DNA from: Mayamaea pseudoterrestris
Taxonomy: Eukaryota > Bacillariophyta > Bacillariophyceae > Sellaphorales > Sellaphoraceae
Direction: 5' to 3'
NCBI GenBank assembly: GCA_027923505.1
Contig: BROI01000005.1
Location: 310,001 to 374,000 of the forward strand
Length of the DNA stretch: 64,000 nt
The notes under the pieces were generated by a model, which saw only the letters and a list, made by a program, of their open reading frames with translations, was not told the origin of the DNA and ran no database searches. Positions 48,703-58,249 of the stretch are shown here, in pieces (position 1 is the first letter of the stretch; each line of letters begins with the position of its first letter). Both the position numbers and the translations under genes were made by a program.

Positions 48703-51372
48703 TTACAGTAGCTTGCGCTTCTTCTTTTTCCGCTTTAAATTCAAGTCTGGTACTTCAATGTCATCAAATGACACGTCAATCTTCTCCTCTTTCATCTCGT
48801 CGACATCGACATATCCAATCGTCCGAGGACCTCCCATCGGAGGCGCCTGCTGGAGCTGCATCTGTTTTCGTTGATGACGCTCTTGATCTCGCCGTTGCCG
48901 TTGCTGCTCATCTCGTTGTCTCTTGTCTTCCTCTCGTTGCCAGAGCGCCGGTTCCGGATCAACACAATCGGGTTGGCGACCAAAAACCTTTGCAGATACG
49001 AGACCAAATTGTTTTCCGCAATCGACAAGCACATCGGGGACGGGTCGATTTTCGCAGGCGTCCCACGCCGCCATCATGAACTCATCGTGAGACTTTGCCT
49101 GCTCCGCCTTTAGAAACTCGCCATGTTTCTTCAGCAAGTGCTTGTTCAGAAATGATGAATTTTTAAATAGCTTGTGACAAAAGTGAAAGCTGCAGCGAGC
49201 TCTGCCATCTCCATCCAAAATGGAATGATCCTGAATCCACTGATCCACCGCCGCAGCTTCGGTTTGCTCAATGGCCTTTGCATCGCGATCCACCTGTTCA
49301 GACACAACAATGGCCATACCTGCAGCCGAGTAAGCCTCCATCCACTCCTGACAATCCCTGAGCGCTTGGGCAATGCCAATGTCCAAGCGTTCGACAAGAA
49401 GATCGCGCACGACAGCAGGCTTGGCATGCTGCCGGTCATTGTCGGACGACGTAACCTCCATTTGCTCATGATCGTGCCTCTCATTGTCACGTGCATCTTC
49501 GTCGCCTCGGTCCGCTGTTGTTTCAACAGTATTTGCATCATTCTCTCGCGCGCTGTCAATCTTTACATCGTCAGTACTAAGCAAGGTATCTGCATTCTCG
49601 AGACGCAAGTAAACGGTACTCGCCGGAGCGCAAGCCGCAAAATGCTTGTGCAAATGCGCATGCGTGCTTCCGCCTTGCAGCAACGGCGCACTACCTCCAC
49701 CAATGACAACGTCCGCAAGGTTGTAAATGTTGGTGACAATGTTTTCCTGCGCCAAGCCATGATAGAAGGAAACAAGGTGGACGCGCCGCAGATAAGCAAT
49801 GCAAATATCCAAAAGCAAGGCTGTTTCTGTAACCTTTTCCTTTACATCCACGTGTTCCTTCACATTGCCATTTATGAGCTGCTTTTCCACACTCTGCAGA
49901 ATCGCCTCCAGTCGCTGTTGGTGCGGAACTTGGTGACGAGCATCCAGCGACTTGGCAATGGTGCGAACACTGTCGTAATCCGAAAACACTCTCGCCGTCG
50001 TGCTCAACGACGCCGACAGGACCGTCACGCGCTGCACTTGATGCGGCAGCGAAACCTGGCACTGCACCAATCGCAGCGGCAGCAACGTACTAGGCGGCGT
50101 CGTTGCAACGTGCGTTTCCGTCGGCGGCCCGCCGCGGCCATTGGCGTCAATCTCGCGACGGCCGTACTGATCCGTGGCGTCAATGTTCAACTGTATGGTC
50201 ATACCAGCGCTTTGCTCGTGCGAGTAATGCTGCTGATTGCTACTGCTGTTGTTGTTGTTGTTGAATCGTCGAGGAACAGTGGGAGCTGCCGTCGCCGCCG
50301 CCAAGTACACGGTCGACTGCGGCGTCGCGCGGCTGACCAGCTTTTTCCACGCAGCTTGTAGCTCGTCCGGCGTCTGGTACACCGCCAAAACACTGCGCGT
50401 ATACAAGTGTTCCGGCGTGGGAGTGCTTGAATAAATGACTGGCACTGCCATGGCTTCTCCACTGCTCGCTTCCTTGCTATTGTCATTTACCAGAGCCGAC
50501 ATGATGGCCGCTTGCACCTGCTCGTCGGTAACGTAGTGCGGCAACGCATGAACGACGAAACACCGATCAAAAGTGGACGAAACGTGCAAGCTGGGAGCAG
50601 CGTTGCTTATCGAACCGTGAGCGTTGGTCGTTTTAAGGCCATGCGAAAGCGACACGGCTTGGTCCAGTACTTGCATCGTATCTTCTCTACCACCAGTCGC
50701 TGACTGCTGCATGATTTGTTGCAGTTGCTCGTGCATCAATTGCGCCTCCAAGCTTGCCCGCTGTTGGTGCAACTGCGCGCGCAGATAACGTTGCCGCGGA
50801 CTCATTAAATCCCTCAACCACGAGTCGTCCAAGTGATGATTCAGTATGGACCTTACGTAGCGAAGACAGTATTGCTGCTTGTAATTGTCGTATCTAGTGG
50901 TCATGGCAGTGGATGAATCTTGTTGCATGTTTGCGTCGTCGTCGTTGCTCTTGCTTGTTTCGTGTTCTGCTGCTTCATTTGTTGCTGCTTCATTGACAGC
51001 TGCTGCTGCAGTCGTAGTAGTAGTAAAATCTTCTTTCGTCGTCGCTGCTTCCTCCTCCTCCTTCCAAAGGACTTGACAAAGCAGCGGCTGCTCCACGTAG
51101 GTTTGGGAAACGTGCGTCAATGGAGATTTCGTAGTGACGCCGGATCCATAGTGAGGATGCGACGGCGACGAGTGCAATGACTGCTGTTGCTGCTGCTGCT
51201 GCTGCTTGTAATGATATGACGCCGACGCCAGGGATTGCGAGTCATGGTAGCGAGAGGATGTTTGGTGGTGATGAGACGACGACGTATGATAATGACTGCC
51301 GCCACTGCGGGGAGCGGAAAGCGGCTTCTGCAGGGCCGTCGGAACCTCGCGGCCAAACTCGTCGACGGCCAT
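48703..51372 (-). CDS. SERRATE/ARS2-like nuclear RNA-processing protein
   Basis: ARS2/SERRATE links the nuclear cap-binding complex to RNA processing, export or decay, including microRNA maturation in plants. The 889-residue product starts at ATG 51372. Its N-terminus is low in complexity with a Gln run. A conserved helical region holds YCLRYVRSILNHHLDDSWLRDLMSPRQR, like the ARS2 N-terminal part. An RRM-like segment (about 265-350) begins RCFVVHALPHYVTDEQV. The diagnostic single C2H2 finger is near residue 726 (CSFHFCHKLFKNSSFLNKHLLKKH), followed by a HDEFMMAAWDACENRP segment. The C-terminus ends in a Lys/Arg-rich nuclear signal (KRKKKKRK). The finger and its flanks are the strongest evidence; the middle part has diverged. 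Confidence 0.82.
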   Translation of the reverse strand: MAVDEFGREVPTALQKPLSAPRSGGSHYHTSSSHHHQTSSRYHDSQSLASASYHYKQQQQQQQQSLHSSPSHPHYGSGVTTKSPLTHVSQTYVEQPLLCQVLWKEEEEAATTKEDFTTTTTAAAAVNEAATNEAAEHETSKSNDDDANMQQDSSTAMTTRYDNYKQQYCLRYVRSILNHHLDDSWLRDLMSPRQRYLRAQLHQQRASLEAQLMHEQLQQIMQQSATGGREDTMQVLDQAVSLSHGLKTTNAHGSISNAAPSLHVSSTFDRCFVVHALPHYVTDEQVQAAIMSALVNDNSKEASSGEAMAVPVIYSSTPTPEHLYTRSVLAVYQTPDELQAAWKKLVSRATPQSTVYLAAATAAPTVPRRFNNNNNSSSNQQHYSHEQSAGMTIQLNIDATDQYGRREIDANGRGGPPTETHVATTPPSTLLPLRLVQCQVSLPHQVQRVTVLSASLSTTARVFSDYDSVRTIAKSLDARHQVPHQQRLEAILQSVEKQLINGNVKEHVDVKEKVTETALLLDICIAYLRRVHLVSFYHGLAQENIVTNIYNLADVVIGGGSAPLLQGGSTHAHLHKHFAACAPASTVYLRLENADTLLSTDDVKIDSARENDANTVETTADRGDEDARDNERHDHEQMEVTSSDNDRQHAKPAVVRDLLVERLDIGIAQALRDCQEWMEAYSAAGMAIVVSEQVDRDAKAIEQTEAAAVDQWIQDHSILDGDGRARCSFHFCHKLFKNSSFLNKHLLKKHGEFLKAEQAKSHDEFMMAAWDACENRPVPDVLVDCGKQFGLVSAKVFGRQPDCVDPEPALWQREEDKRQRDEQQRQRRDQERHQRKQMQLQQAPPMGGPRTIGYVDVDEMKEEKIDVSFDDIEVPDLNLKRKKKKRKLL

Positions 51373-51698
51373 GTTTCAGTCTGCTTTACTAAGCTATGAT
51401 CGCTTTGCTTGCTTTGCTGCCTGTACTATAGTCTATAGGTATCTCGAGCTCGCAGTGACTAACTAACTGACTGATTACTTGACTTGACTCGAGTTGGAAG
51501 TGACAACCTTGAAAAGGTTGTGAACGATGCGGCGCGCGCGTTGAACCGCGCGTTTCTCATGGTCGTCACGGATGACGAGCGACGGACAGGCGCCGGACGC
51601 GAAATGCGATGCGTCGACGCAGCGATCATATTATTTTCTTCTACTTGGTCGAACACGTACCGGTAAACAATGATGATCATATAATCAGAACAAGCAGC
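51373..51698. promoter_or_regulatory. Shared divergent promoter region of SERRATE and the acidic repeat protein
   Basis: This 326-bp stretch lies between two opposite start codons. An in-frame ATG at 51609 could extend the plus-strand protein by 30 residues. The stretch GGTTGTGAACGATGCGGCGCGCGCGTTGAACC is GC-rich, but no clear regulatory element was recognised. Confidence 0.4.
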
Positions 51699-54600
51699 AT
51701 GGACGACCTTCACGCCCTCATTTACGGCTCGCAGAATGATGCAGCGAGTCAAGGGGACGGCGACGACCAGCAGCAAGAAGAATGTGAGCAACCATTACTC
51801 GTTTCCTCCTCGCCGCAAAAGGGAAACGCTGATGGCGACAAGAAACGCAAGCACAATGATAACGACAGCAATCAACAGCAGCCAAAGCAACGGGGACGCA
51901 AGCGCAAGAGTTTGGAATCTAACGACAATAATGAGAATGAAGCGGCTGCTGTCACAGCATCGGCAGTCCAACGAATGACGAATCATGTTCCAATGCTACT
52001 GCAAACATTATATCCAAAGTCATCATCGTCATTTATACATACTACTGCAACTACCACTACAGACACTGTTACTTTGAACAGCAACAGCTCTCATATTCAC
52101 AACATTTACGCGCAAAATGCACCACCACCAGTTGCTCCTCCTCCACTGAGTGACGCGGCCCTGCAGCGCCGCAAGCGCAAGGAGCGTCGCTTCGCCATCA
52201 AGCGACAGTGGCAGCTGCGCAAGTACAATTTGACCAGTGAGCGCGACGTTGGCGGCGCCTGCGAGCGGGCCATGCGGAACGCGATTGCGACGCGGAATGA
52301 AGGGGCAAACGCGAATGCAATTGACGCATCTACCAATAGTAATGATGAACATGCTGCTGCTAATGCAACCATTATCGATGACGCGGAGCAAGATTACTGG
52401 CAACTGGGTAGAACCATGCCGGCTCGAGTGGATATTACCTATAGGTCGTTGCCGCCCATTGCGCCGTTACAATCCGTGGTGGAAGAGACGATGGTGGAAG
52501 AGACGAAGGTAGTACCGGATGCAACGAAGAGTGTTTATGTAAATGATAATGATGATGCAAATGACAACGAAGATAACGATGACGAAAATGATGAACTCGA
52601 TGACACTGAATCATTTGCCAACATACCAATACCCGTCTTGAAACTCTCCAGCTTTTCCAACGTGAGTCAGTTCAAGTCGAGCAAGGCCCTGCGGAACGAT
52701 TACAACCATGGAACGTTTTGCTATTGGCCCAACCACCGCATGCAACAGCAGGAGCAAGTGGTGGCGACGCGGCCCTTGCATCGGCGCCTGCTGCATGCGA
52801 CTGCTGCGCGTGCCGTCATGGCCAAGACTGGTGGTGCAGCAGCGGAAGCAAAAGTTACTTTTGACAATGATTTACACGACAGACTCATCAATCGACTACT
52901 CGTGTTGCTGTGGAAGCATCCGCCACTGAAAACAAAAGACATGTCACTGCTGAGTGCGCATCACGTCGATCGCAGTACGCTGGTCCAGCATCAAACGGAG
53001 TGTGCAGCGAACCACTGCCAGTTTTACTTGCAGCATTTTGCCGAATGGAGCAGCAGCAACGGCGGCAATCATGTAAAAGTCATGCGCGAGTTGGGCTTGG
53101 CGAGTCGTTACGGTGTGGCGACGCCACCGTCCTTGGTGGGATATCCGCTGGGAAATCGCAAGAAACTAAATGTGGCGCATGACCGACTGCAGCAGCGCTT
53201 GCTCCAGCAATATGGTGTTTCAAAAAAGGCAATGACGATTGCGAATAGTAATAACATTGACGCTGATACTACTGAACATGGAATCAACGGATTCTCTATC
53301 TTGGCTCCAACGGTATCTTACTATTTTGTCCCTGGCTCGGTGCCGCCAACTCCAATGGGACCACTACTTCCAATAAACATTGTGTTCGGTCCAATGGACA
53401 AGTATAATTACACGCAACATCACGCGCCCATTTCCGAAAGTGTTTACAAAACGACCTTGGCGGCTCTGTTGCCTCGTTATGCCGCTGCGCGAATTGACGA
53501 TGATGACGACGAAGTAGCAGCAGCACGCTCCGTGCAGCAACATATTCATTGCGTGGCGTTGGAAACAGCACTGCTTAATCAGAACAACCGCTGGACTTAT
53601 TATACACATTTTGGCAGCAAGAGCCATTTGACCGAACTACCTTTGCCGCAGTTTGCCAAGGCAGCGGAATTTTACTGCAGCCTTGTGGCCAGCAACGTTA
53701 TACCGGCCCTTTCGACGTCGTACTCTTGTGACAATGGCGACGACCAAGACAGTCACCGCGACGAGTACAAGCTAAACACTGTGGAAGGTAGAAAACGTTG
53801 GTCAGAATCATTCTTCCGGGCTGGCGAGCCAACTCCATCCGTGTTTGAACTTGTCGAGCAGTGGAAGGATCACAATGGGTTGCAAATGTTTTCGCACCTG
53901 CAAGTCATCTTTGGACTGTTCCGCGTTGCTCACATTCTTCCCGATGCAGCTGCAGAAATCTTTTCACGTCCCTTGAGCGATGCAGAGTGCACACAAACAC
54001 CCATGGAACGCATGCAGCAAGTGCTTGAATTCATGGAATCCTCACACATGTTGACAGGCGTCGAGGTTCCACTGCAAGGTCAAGAGCACAATGTCATTCA
54101 TGTGAGTGAGCTTGAGTATGCGTTGCATCACGCGGCGGACTGCTTTGCCAAGGCCATTGAGCGCGATCCTGTGGAGCCGAGCCACTATGCTTGGTATTTG
54201 GCCGTGTCGGCTGGTAGCCTGTTGTTGTGCTCTGGCAATCGCATAGGCAGTGAGGCCCGACTATGGCCTTCGTATCGTGTCACTGACAGTTCGCAGCAGT
54301 CAGTCTTTGGCTCGCTGCACGATTCTAGCTCCGTTGCGGCTCATGAAGTCCGCCGGAAATTACCAAAATTCGACGTATTGCGGCAACAAACGGCCAGAGC
54401 TGTACAATTACTCGTTACTCTGGCTGATCAGCAGCAAGGAACTCGTTCCAACTTGTTGGTGGCTTCATTTTTGGAATGGCGACAAGTTATTGCTTTCCTC
54501 GTCGGGCCGGAAGGAAGTGACGGTGCTGACTTTGTTACTATTCGATCCCTGCACCAGCATTACGTGGCGCAATACGCAATTCATGAAAATTCGTCCAAGT

Positions 54601-56168
54601 CGCTTGAGTATCTGCTCGCACAACCCTCTCTCGGAAAGGAGAACGAAAAGCTGGATGGTTTGGCTTTGGCTCTTGAAAGGGACCCGAGCAATGTGGATCA
54701 CTGGATAAATCTTAGTGATGCACTCGGCCCAATTGTTGACGTATCCTCCAAACCGACGACTTGGTGGGGACAAGATCGCAAAGATTGGTGGGACGACGCG
54801 TTGCTCCGTGTTCCAAAGTCGACTGCGAGCACGATTGTCAACGATGCAGAGATCATGCAACGAGCTTGCTCCGTTTGGCAACCTCCCATCATGAATGAGG
54901 CAAATACAAGTGACCAATTAACAATTGACAATGATGACGACAAGCTAGGCGCTGCAGGATGGACGTGGTTGGAACGAGTCATCAACTCAACTGTCGAGTC
55001 AACCAAGGACGACAAAAAAGCACCTCCCATGCGACGGAGAAAGAGGGTTTACGACAATAATTTACCTTTACCACATCGTTTGGCAATGCTTGATGAGACT
55101 GTTTTGGACACAAAGGAATCCATGTTGCGGAGCTTGACGTTGGACGACGACGCTATGCTCGTCTTGTGCTGCAAACTGATACTGCGTTGTCACTTGTATG
55201 GCGCAACTGATGCCGATCTTGTGAGACTAATTGGGGAACTTGTTATGGAAGCCTGGAATGATGCGTTGGGCATGCGCAACCTGGAATTGGATGCATGCAA
55301 GGTCTTGGAATGTTTGCATCAATTGGGCTTCGACATTGCCGCCTTGTCCAAGACCAATATTGTTGACAATAAACAGGTGGACATGACTGATGCTAATGAT
55401 TCATTGCAAAGCAGTATACATTCTAAGGGTCGGTCATCATCATCCTCGTCGGATGATTCGTCGACAAGTTCGACATCCTCTACTGCACCTGTCGAGTCAT
55501 TGACAAGTTCAAGTGCCACCATGTCCAAGACTAATGTCAAAGACAATAAACTGGTGGACATAAATGATGCTAAAGATTCATTGGGACGCAGTTTAAGTTC
55601 TAAGGGTCGCTCATCATCCTCGTCGGATGATTCGTCGACAAGTTCGACATCCTCTACTGCACCTGCCGAGCCGTCGACAAATTCAAGTGCCGCCATGTCC
55701 AAGACCAATGTTCTTGACAATAACATGGTGGACATGACTGATGCTAATGATTCATTGCAAAGCATTATACATTCTAAGGGTCAGTCATCATCATCCTCGT
55801 CGGATGATTCGTCGACAAATTCGACATCTTCTACTGCCTCTGATGAGTCGTCGACAACTTCATCAAGTTCGAGTGCAGCCTTGTCCAAGACCAGTGTTGT
55901 TGACGGTAAACAGGTGGACATGAGTGACGCTGATGATTCATTGCAAAACAGTATTCATTCCAAGGGTCGGTCATCTTCTTCGTCGGATGATTCCTCAACA
56001 AGTTCGGCATCATCTACTGCCTCTGATAAGTCGTCAACAACTTCATCAAGTTCGACTGCGGCGAGCAGTATACATTCCAAGAGTCGGTCGTCATCCTCGT
56101 CCGATAATTCCTCAACAAGTTCTACATCCTCTACCGACTCGGATGAGTCGTCGACAAGTTCATTATAA
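51699..56168 (+). CDS. Large acidic protein of unknown function with Ser/Asp-rich C-terminal repeats
   Basis: ATG 51699 gives 1489 residues (MDDLHALIYG); an ATG at 51609 would add 30. The N-terminus has two basic clusters that could be nuclear signals (KKRKHN and GRKRKS) and a further RRKRKERRFAIKRQW. Acidic Asn/Asp runs lie at about 285-320. The middle (about 380-1200) looks globular and largely helical, with TPR-like pieces such as HHAADCFAKAIERDPVEPSHYAWYLAV and LALERDPSNVDHWINLSDAL. The C-terminus is a repeat array (55347-56165). No family was recognised. The TPR-like segments and nuclear signals suggest a nuclear scaffold, but this is a guess. No intron is required. Confidence 0.7.
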   Translation: MDDLHALIYGSQNDAASQGDGDDQQQEECEQPLLVSSSPQKGNADGDKKRKHNDNDSNQQQPKQRGRKRKSLESNDNNENEAAAVTASAVQRMTNHVPMLLQTLYPKSSSSFIHTTATTTTDTVTLNSNSSHIHNIYAQNAPPPVAPPPLSDAALQRRKRKERRFAIKRQWQLRKYNLTSERDVGGACERAMRNAIATRNEGANANAIDASTNSNDEHAAANATIIDDAEQDYWQLGRTMPARVDITYRSLPPIAPLQSVVEETMVEETKVVPDATKSVYVNDNDDANDNEDNDDENDELDDTESFANIPIPVLKLSSFSNVSQFKSSKALRNDYNHGTFCYWPNHRMQQQEQVVATRPLHRRLLHATAARAVMAKTGGAAAEAKVTFDNDLHDRLINRLLVLLWKHPPLKTKDMSLLSAHHVDRSTLVQHQTECAANHCQFYLQHFAEWSSSNGGNHVKVMRELGLASRYGVATPPSLVGYPLGNRKKLNVAHDRLQQRLLQQYGVSKKAMTIANSNNIDADTTEHGINGFSILAPTVSYYFVPGSVPPTPMGPLLPINIVFGPMDKYNYTQHHAPISESVYKTTLAALLPRYAAARIDDDDDEVAAARSVQQHIHCVALETALLNQNNRWTYYTHFGSKSHLTELPLPQFAKAAEFYCSLVASNVIPALSTSYSCDNGDDQDSHRDEYKLNTVEGRKRWSESFFRAGEPTPSVFELVEQWKDHNGLQMFSHLQVIFGLFRVAHILPDAAAEIFSRPLSDAECTQTPMERMQQVLEFMESSHMLTGVEVPLQGQEHNVIHVSELEYALHHAADCFAKAIERDPVEPSHYAWYLAVSAGSLLLCSGNRIGSEARLWPSYRVTDSSQQSVFGSLHDSSSVAAHEVRRKLPKFDVLRQQTARAVQLLVTLADQQQGTRSNLLVASFLEWRQVIAFLVGPEGSDGADFVTIRSLHQHYVAQYAIHENSSKSLEYLLAQPSLGKENEKLDGLALALERDPSNVDHWINLSDALGPIVDVSSKPTTWWGQDRKDWWDDALLRVPKSTASTIVNDAEIMQRACSVWQPPIMNEANTSDQLTIDNDDDKLGAAGWTWLERVINSTVESTKDDKKAPPMRRRKRVYDNNLPLPHRLAMLDETVLDTKESMLRSLTLDDDAMLVLCCKLILRCHLYGATDADLVRLIGELVMEAWNDALGMRNLELDACKVLECLHQLGFDIAALSKTNIVDNKQVDMTDANDSLQSSIHSKGRSSSSSSDDSSTSSTSSTAPVESLTSSSATMSKTNVKDNKLVDINDAKDSLGRSLSSKGRSSSSSDDSSTSSTSSTAPAEPSTNSSAAMSKTNVLDNNMVDMTDANDSLQSIIHSKGQSSSSSSDDSSTNSTSSTASDESSTTSSSSSAALSKTSVVDGKQVDMSDADDSLQNSIHSKGRSSSSSDDSSTSSASSTASDKSSTTSSSSTAASSIHSKSRSSSSSDNSSTSSTSSTDSDESSTSSL
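55347..56165 (+). repeat. Coding repeat of 58-62 codons, four full copies and one partial
   Basis: Each copy begins SKTNVxDNKxVDMTDANDSL, continues with SIHSKGRSSSSSSDDSS, and ends in a Thr/Ser-rich segment. Copies start near 55347, 55524, 55698 and 55884, with a shortened copy from about 56064. They are clearly diverged from each other, so the array is older than the 144-bp array at the left of the window. The SSSSDDSS blocks are dense acidic-serine sites of the kind used by casein kinase 2. Confidence 0.88.
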
Positions 56169-56841
56169 TTTTGACTGCAACGAGTTTGCATGCTGTGAAC
56201 AATGATACTCTCTAAAGTTATATATCCATCAACGCAGCATTATTATCTGATGTTAATGCTTTTTCATTAGGTTGTAATTATCCGGTTCAGGGCAGATTTT
56301 TAGAGGAGACTGCCTTGAAGACACTCATAAGATATCTTATGCAGACACTGCGAACGGTGCGACGGAGGGCCAACTGCACTTGTGCTGATTGCCGAGCAGG
56401 AAATGCTCCTTAGTACTACCGACATAGTTTCTCATGTTAGTTGCCTTATTATACGTTTGACTGTTTAGTGAGCTAGCTAGTTATAGTTGCGTTTTTCGAG
56501 CTCAACTCTTGATAAAGTTGAATTGTGCATGTTACCGCCAATAGGGTGTTCCGAGTGTCGTCAAGCTTTCCTTTTAATTGTAAGTAATCATGTACTTGTC
56601 GTTTCGTCCTATTATATGATACTTGCGCTCGGACTACCGGTAGTAGATTCTTCCAGATATCCATTGAAAAGTAATCGCCCGATAAACTCTCATCGCCTCT
56701 CGAGTAGCCACAGTTTTGGCAAATTATTCACTTCGCTAGATTGGCTTGTTCCATCTTGGTATACTAGGAGTATCTCAAAAAGCCAGCATCCTTTATTTCT
56801 AAGACACAACCAAGGAATGGCACATTTTAAATGAACAATTC
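56169..56841. other. Intergenic, about 670 bp, convergent 3' ends
   Basis: This lies between the stop codons of the acidic repeat protein and the LarC-like gene. A 63-codon minus-strand frame (56664-56473) has no recognisable domain. A palindrome flanked by direct repeats at 56319-56349 is listed separately. Confidence 0.45.
56319..56349. repeat. 16-bp palindrome flanked by 7-bp direct repeats
   Basis: CATAAGATATCTTATG (56326-56341) is a perfect palindrome. AGACACT lies directly to its left (56319-56325) and again one base to its right (56343-56349). A short direct repeat around a palindrome could be an excision footprint of a DNA transposon or a chance arrangement in an AT-rich 3' region. 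Confidence 0.4.
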
Positions 56842-57978
56842 TCACCTGCTTGAGGAGACCGGCAAAAGCTCGCCAAGCATTAATCTCAGAATATTTGCAT
56901 GATTCTCAAAATCCTTGGTACCAGCGCCCGTTCCAATGCTACGCAGCATCATGTGTTGCGGAACCTCGCCAGTGGCAGTGTGTGGCGCCGCGTAACGTTG
57001 CACCAGCGTGCGAATCAAGGCGGCGCCAGTGGGCGTGACTAGTTCGCCCTTGGCGTCCGGTGGACCGCGCGTGACTGGCATGTCTTTCATTAGCGCCAGC
57101 GTCGCTGGGGCGGGAACTGGTAACACACCATGTTGCGTCTTGACCATGCCGGCACCAAGTGGAAGTGGGCTACAGGAAAATGTTTTGGCGCCAAGCAACC
57201 AGAGTGCCAGCAAGGTTCCGACAGTGTCAACAATGGAATCAATGGCTCCCACTTCATGAAAGTGCACGTGGTCAATGCTTTCCGCGCCATGCACCGATGC
57301 TTCGGCGTGCGCTAACGCAGTAAAGGTTTCAATGGCCGTTTCCTTCACCCATGCTGGAATGAACTGTTCGTCTGCATGTTCAAGCATGCGCCGAATCTCC
57401 GAAAGATTTCGCATCGGTCCACTAGAGACTGAATGCTCGAGCGAATGTACATGCGAGTGAGTATATTCATCTATGGTTGTTAATTGTGTGTCGTTGCAAT
57501 CAGCTTTATTAATCTCATTAGATTGCAAATGTTCGTGTTCATGGCTGTGAGTAACTGCACCGTTGTGCCCGTGCGCGTGAGCATGACCATGATCGTGATG
57601 AAGAGAAGCCTCATGGTAGCTCGTTTCACTATCATGTTTCGTACTGCTCATAGGAACTGGAGCTGCCGCGTGCTTGTAAATGCTTTCAACAGTAACGTGC
57701 TTGGCGGAAATCATTCCTCGACTGCGATGAACTTGTTTACAGTGAATGGAGAATTCGCCAGCCAAGTCTACAAGCCCAAGCTCGAGTCGCTGCGTAATTT
57801 CATCGATCAAGTCAATTTCAGAAGCATCCAGGCAAGCAGCCAGCATCATGTCGCCGGCAGCGCCGGAAAACAAGTCAAAGTGCGCGTGCATGATGGGTGG
57901 AATTGCTGCTGCATCGTTCCAATGAGACGACCACGCTGACGGAATTTTGGGGGAGGAAGATTGGTCGCTTTTGTTCAT
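56842..57978 (-). CDS. larC: LarC-like nickel-pincer cofactor protein, N-terminal module only
   Basis: In bacteria LarC inserts nickel into the pyridinium dithiocarboxylate cofactor of lactate racemase and related enzymes. The 378-residue product shows the LarC1 pattern: HFDLFSGAAGDMMLAACLDA near the start, HVHFHEVGAIDSIVDTVG near 245, KTQHGVLPVPAPATLALM, GELVTPTGAALI and a final NILRLMLGEL. A His-rich insertion at about 122-150 (HHDHGHAHAHGH and HSHEHEH) is a likely metal store and is common in this family. The C-terminal LarC2 module, which carries the cyclometallase part, is missing: the frame stops right after LarC1. The stop overlaps a possible splice donor (AG|GTGAGA), but no LarC2-like sequence is visible downstream. 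No targeting peptide is obvious. Confidence 0.85.
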   Translation of the reverse strand: MNKSDQSSSPKIPSAWSSHWNDAAAIPPIMHAHFDLFSGAAGDMMLAACLDASEIDLIDEITQRLELGLVDLAGEFSIHCKQVHRSRGMISAKHVTVESIYKHAAAPVPMSSTKHDSETSYHEASLHHDHGHAHAHGHNGAVTHSHEHEHLQSNEINKADCNDTQLTTIDEYTHSHVHSLEHSVSSGPMRNLSEIRRMLEHADEQFIPAWVKETAIETFTALAHAEASVHGAESIDHVHFHEVGAIDSIVDTVGTLLALWLLGAKTFSCSPLPLGAGMVKTQHGVLPVPAPATLALMKDMPVTRGPPDAKGELVTPTGAALIRTLVQRYAAPHTATGEVPQHMMLRSIGTGAGTKDFENHANILRLMLGELLPVSSSR

Positions 57979-58249
57979 TTTGGGGCGAGATTAATAATTG
58001 AAGTTACTATCAGTTTATATAGTCGAAGGAAGATGCAGCAAATAGAAAGCAGTTGAGTTGAGTGAGGGATCCGACTGATATTGTGGATGCGATGGCCATG
58101 GTATTCGTCGCTCTTTTCTTGGAATCGTACCGGTTATCGTGAAGGGTCGTTCCGGCACTCATTCAACGAAGCTTTTTGCGACCTTGATCGGCCCGGCACT
58201 TTTGCAACAAATATTGCTCTGCAAAGTCAATTAACAGCTGACAGCAACC
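57979..58249. promoter_or_regulatory. Shared divergent promoter of the LarC-like and DUF2439 genes
   Basis: Two start codons on opposite strands are 271 bp apart. TTTATATAG near 58013-58021 is TATA-like, but its direction is unclear. A promoter function is inferred from position only. Confidence 0.4.

Noticed and set aside
49174-50361. 395-codon plus-strand frame antisense to SERRATE
   Set aside because: It is rich in Arg and His from antisense low-complexity codons and has no domain.
56473-56664. 63-codon minus-strand frame downstream of the LarC-like gene, considered as a LarC2 exon
   Set aside because: It shows none of the LarC2 motifs such as the DDMT-type start, so it does not complete LarC.
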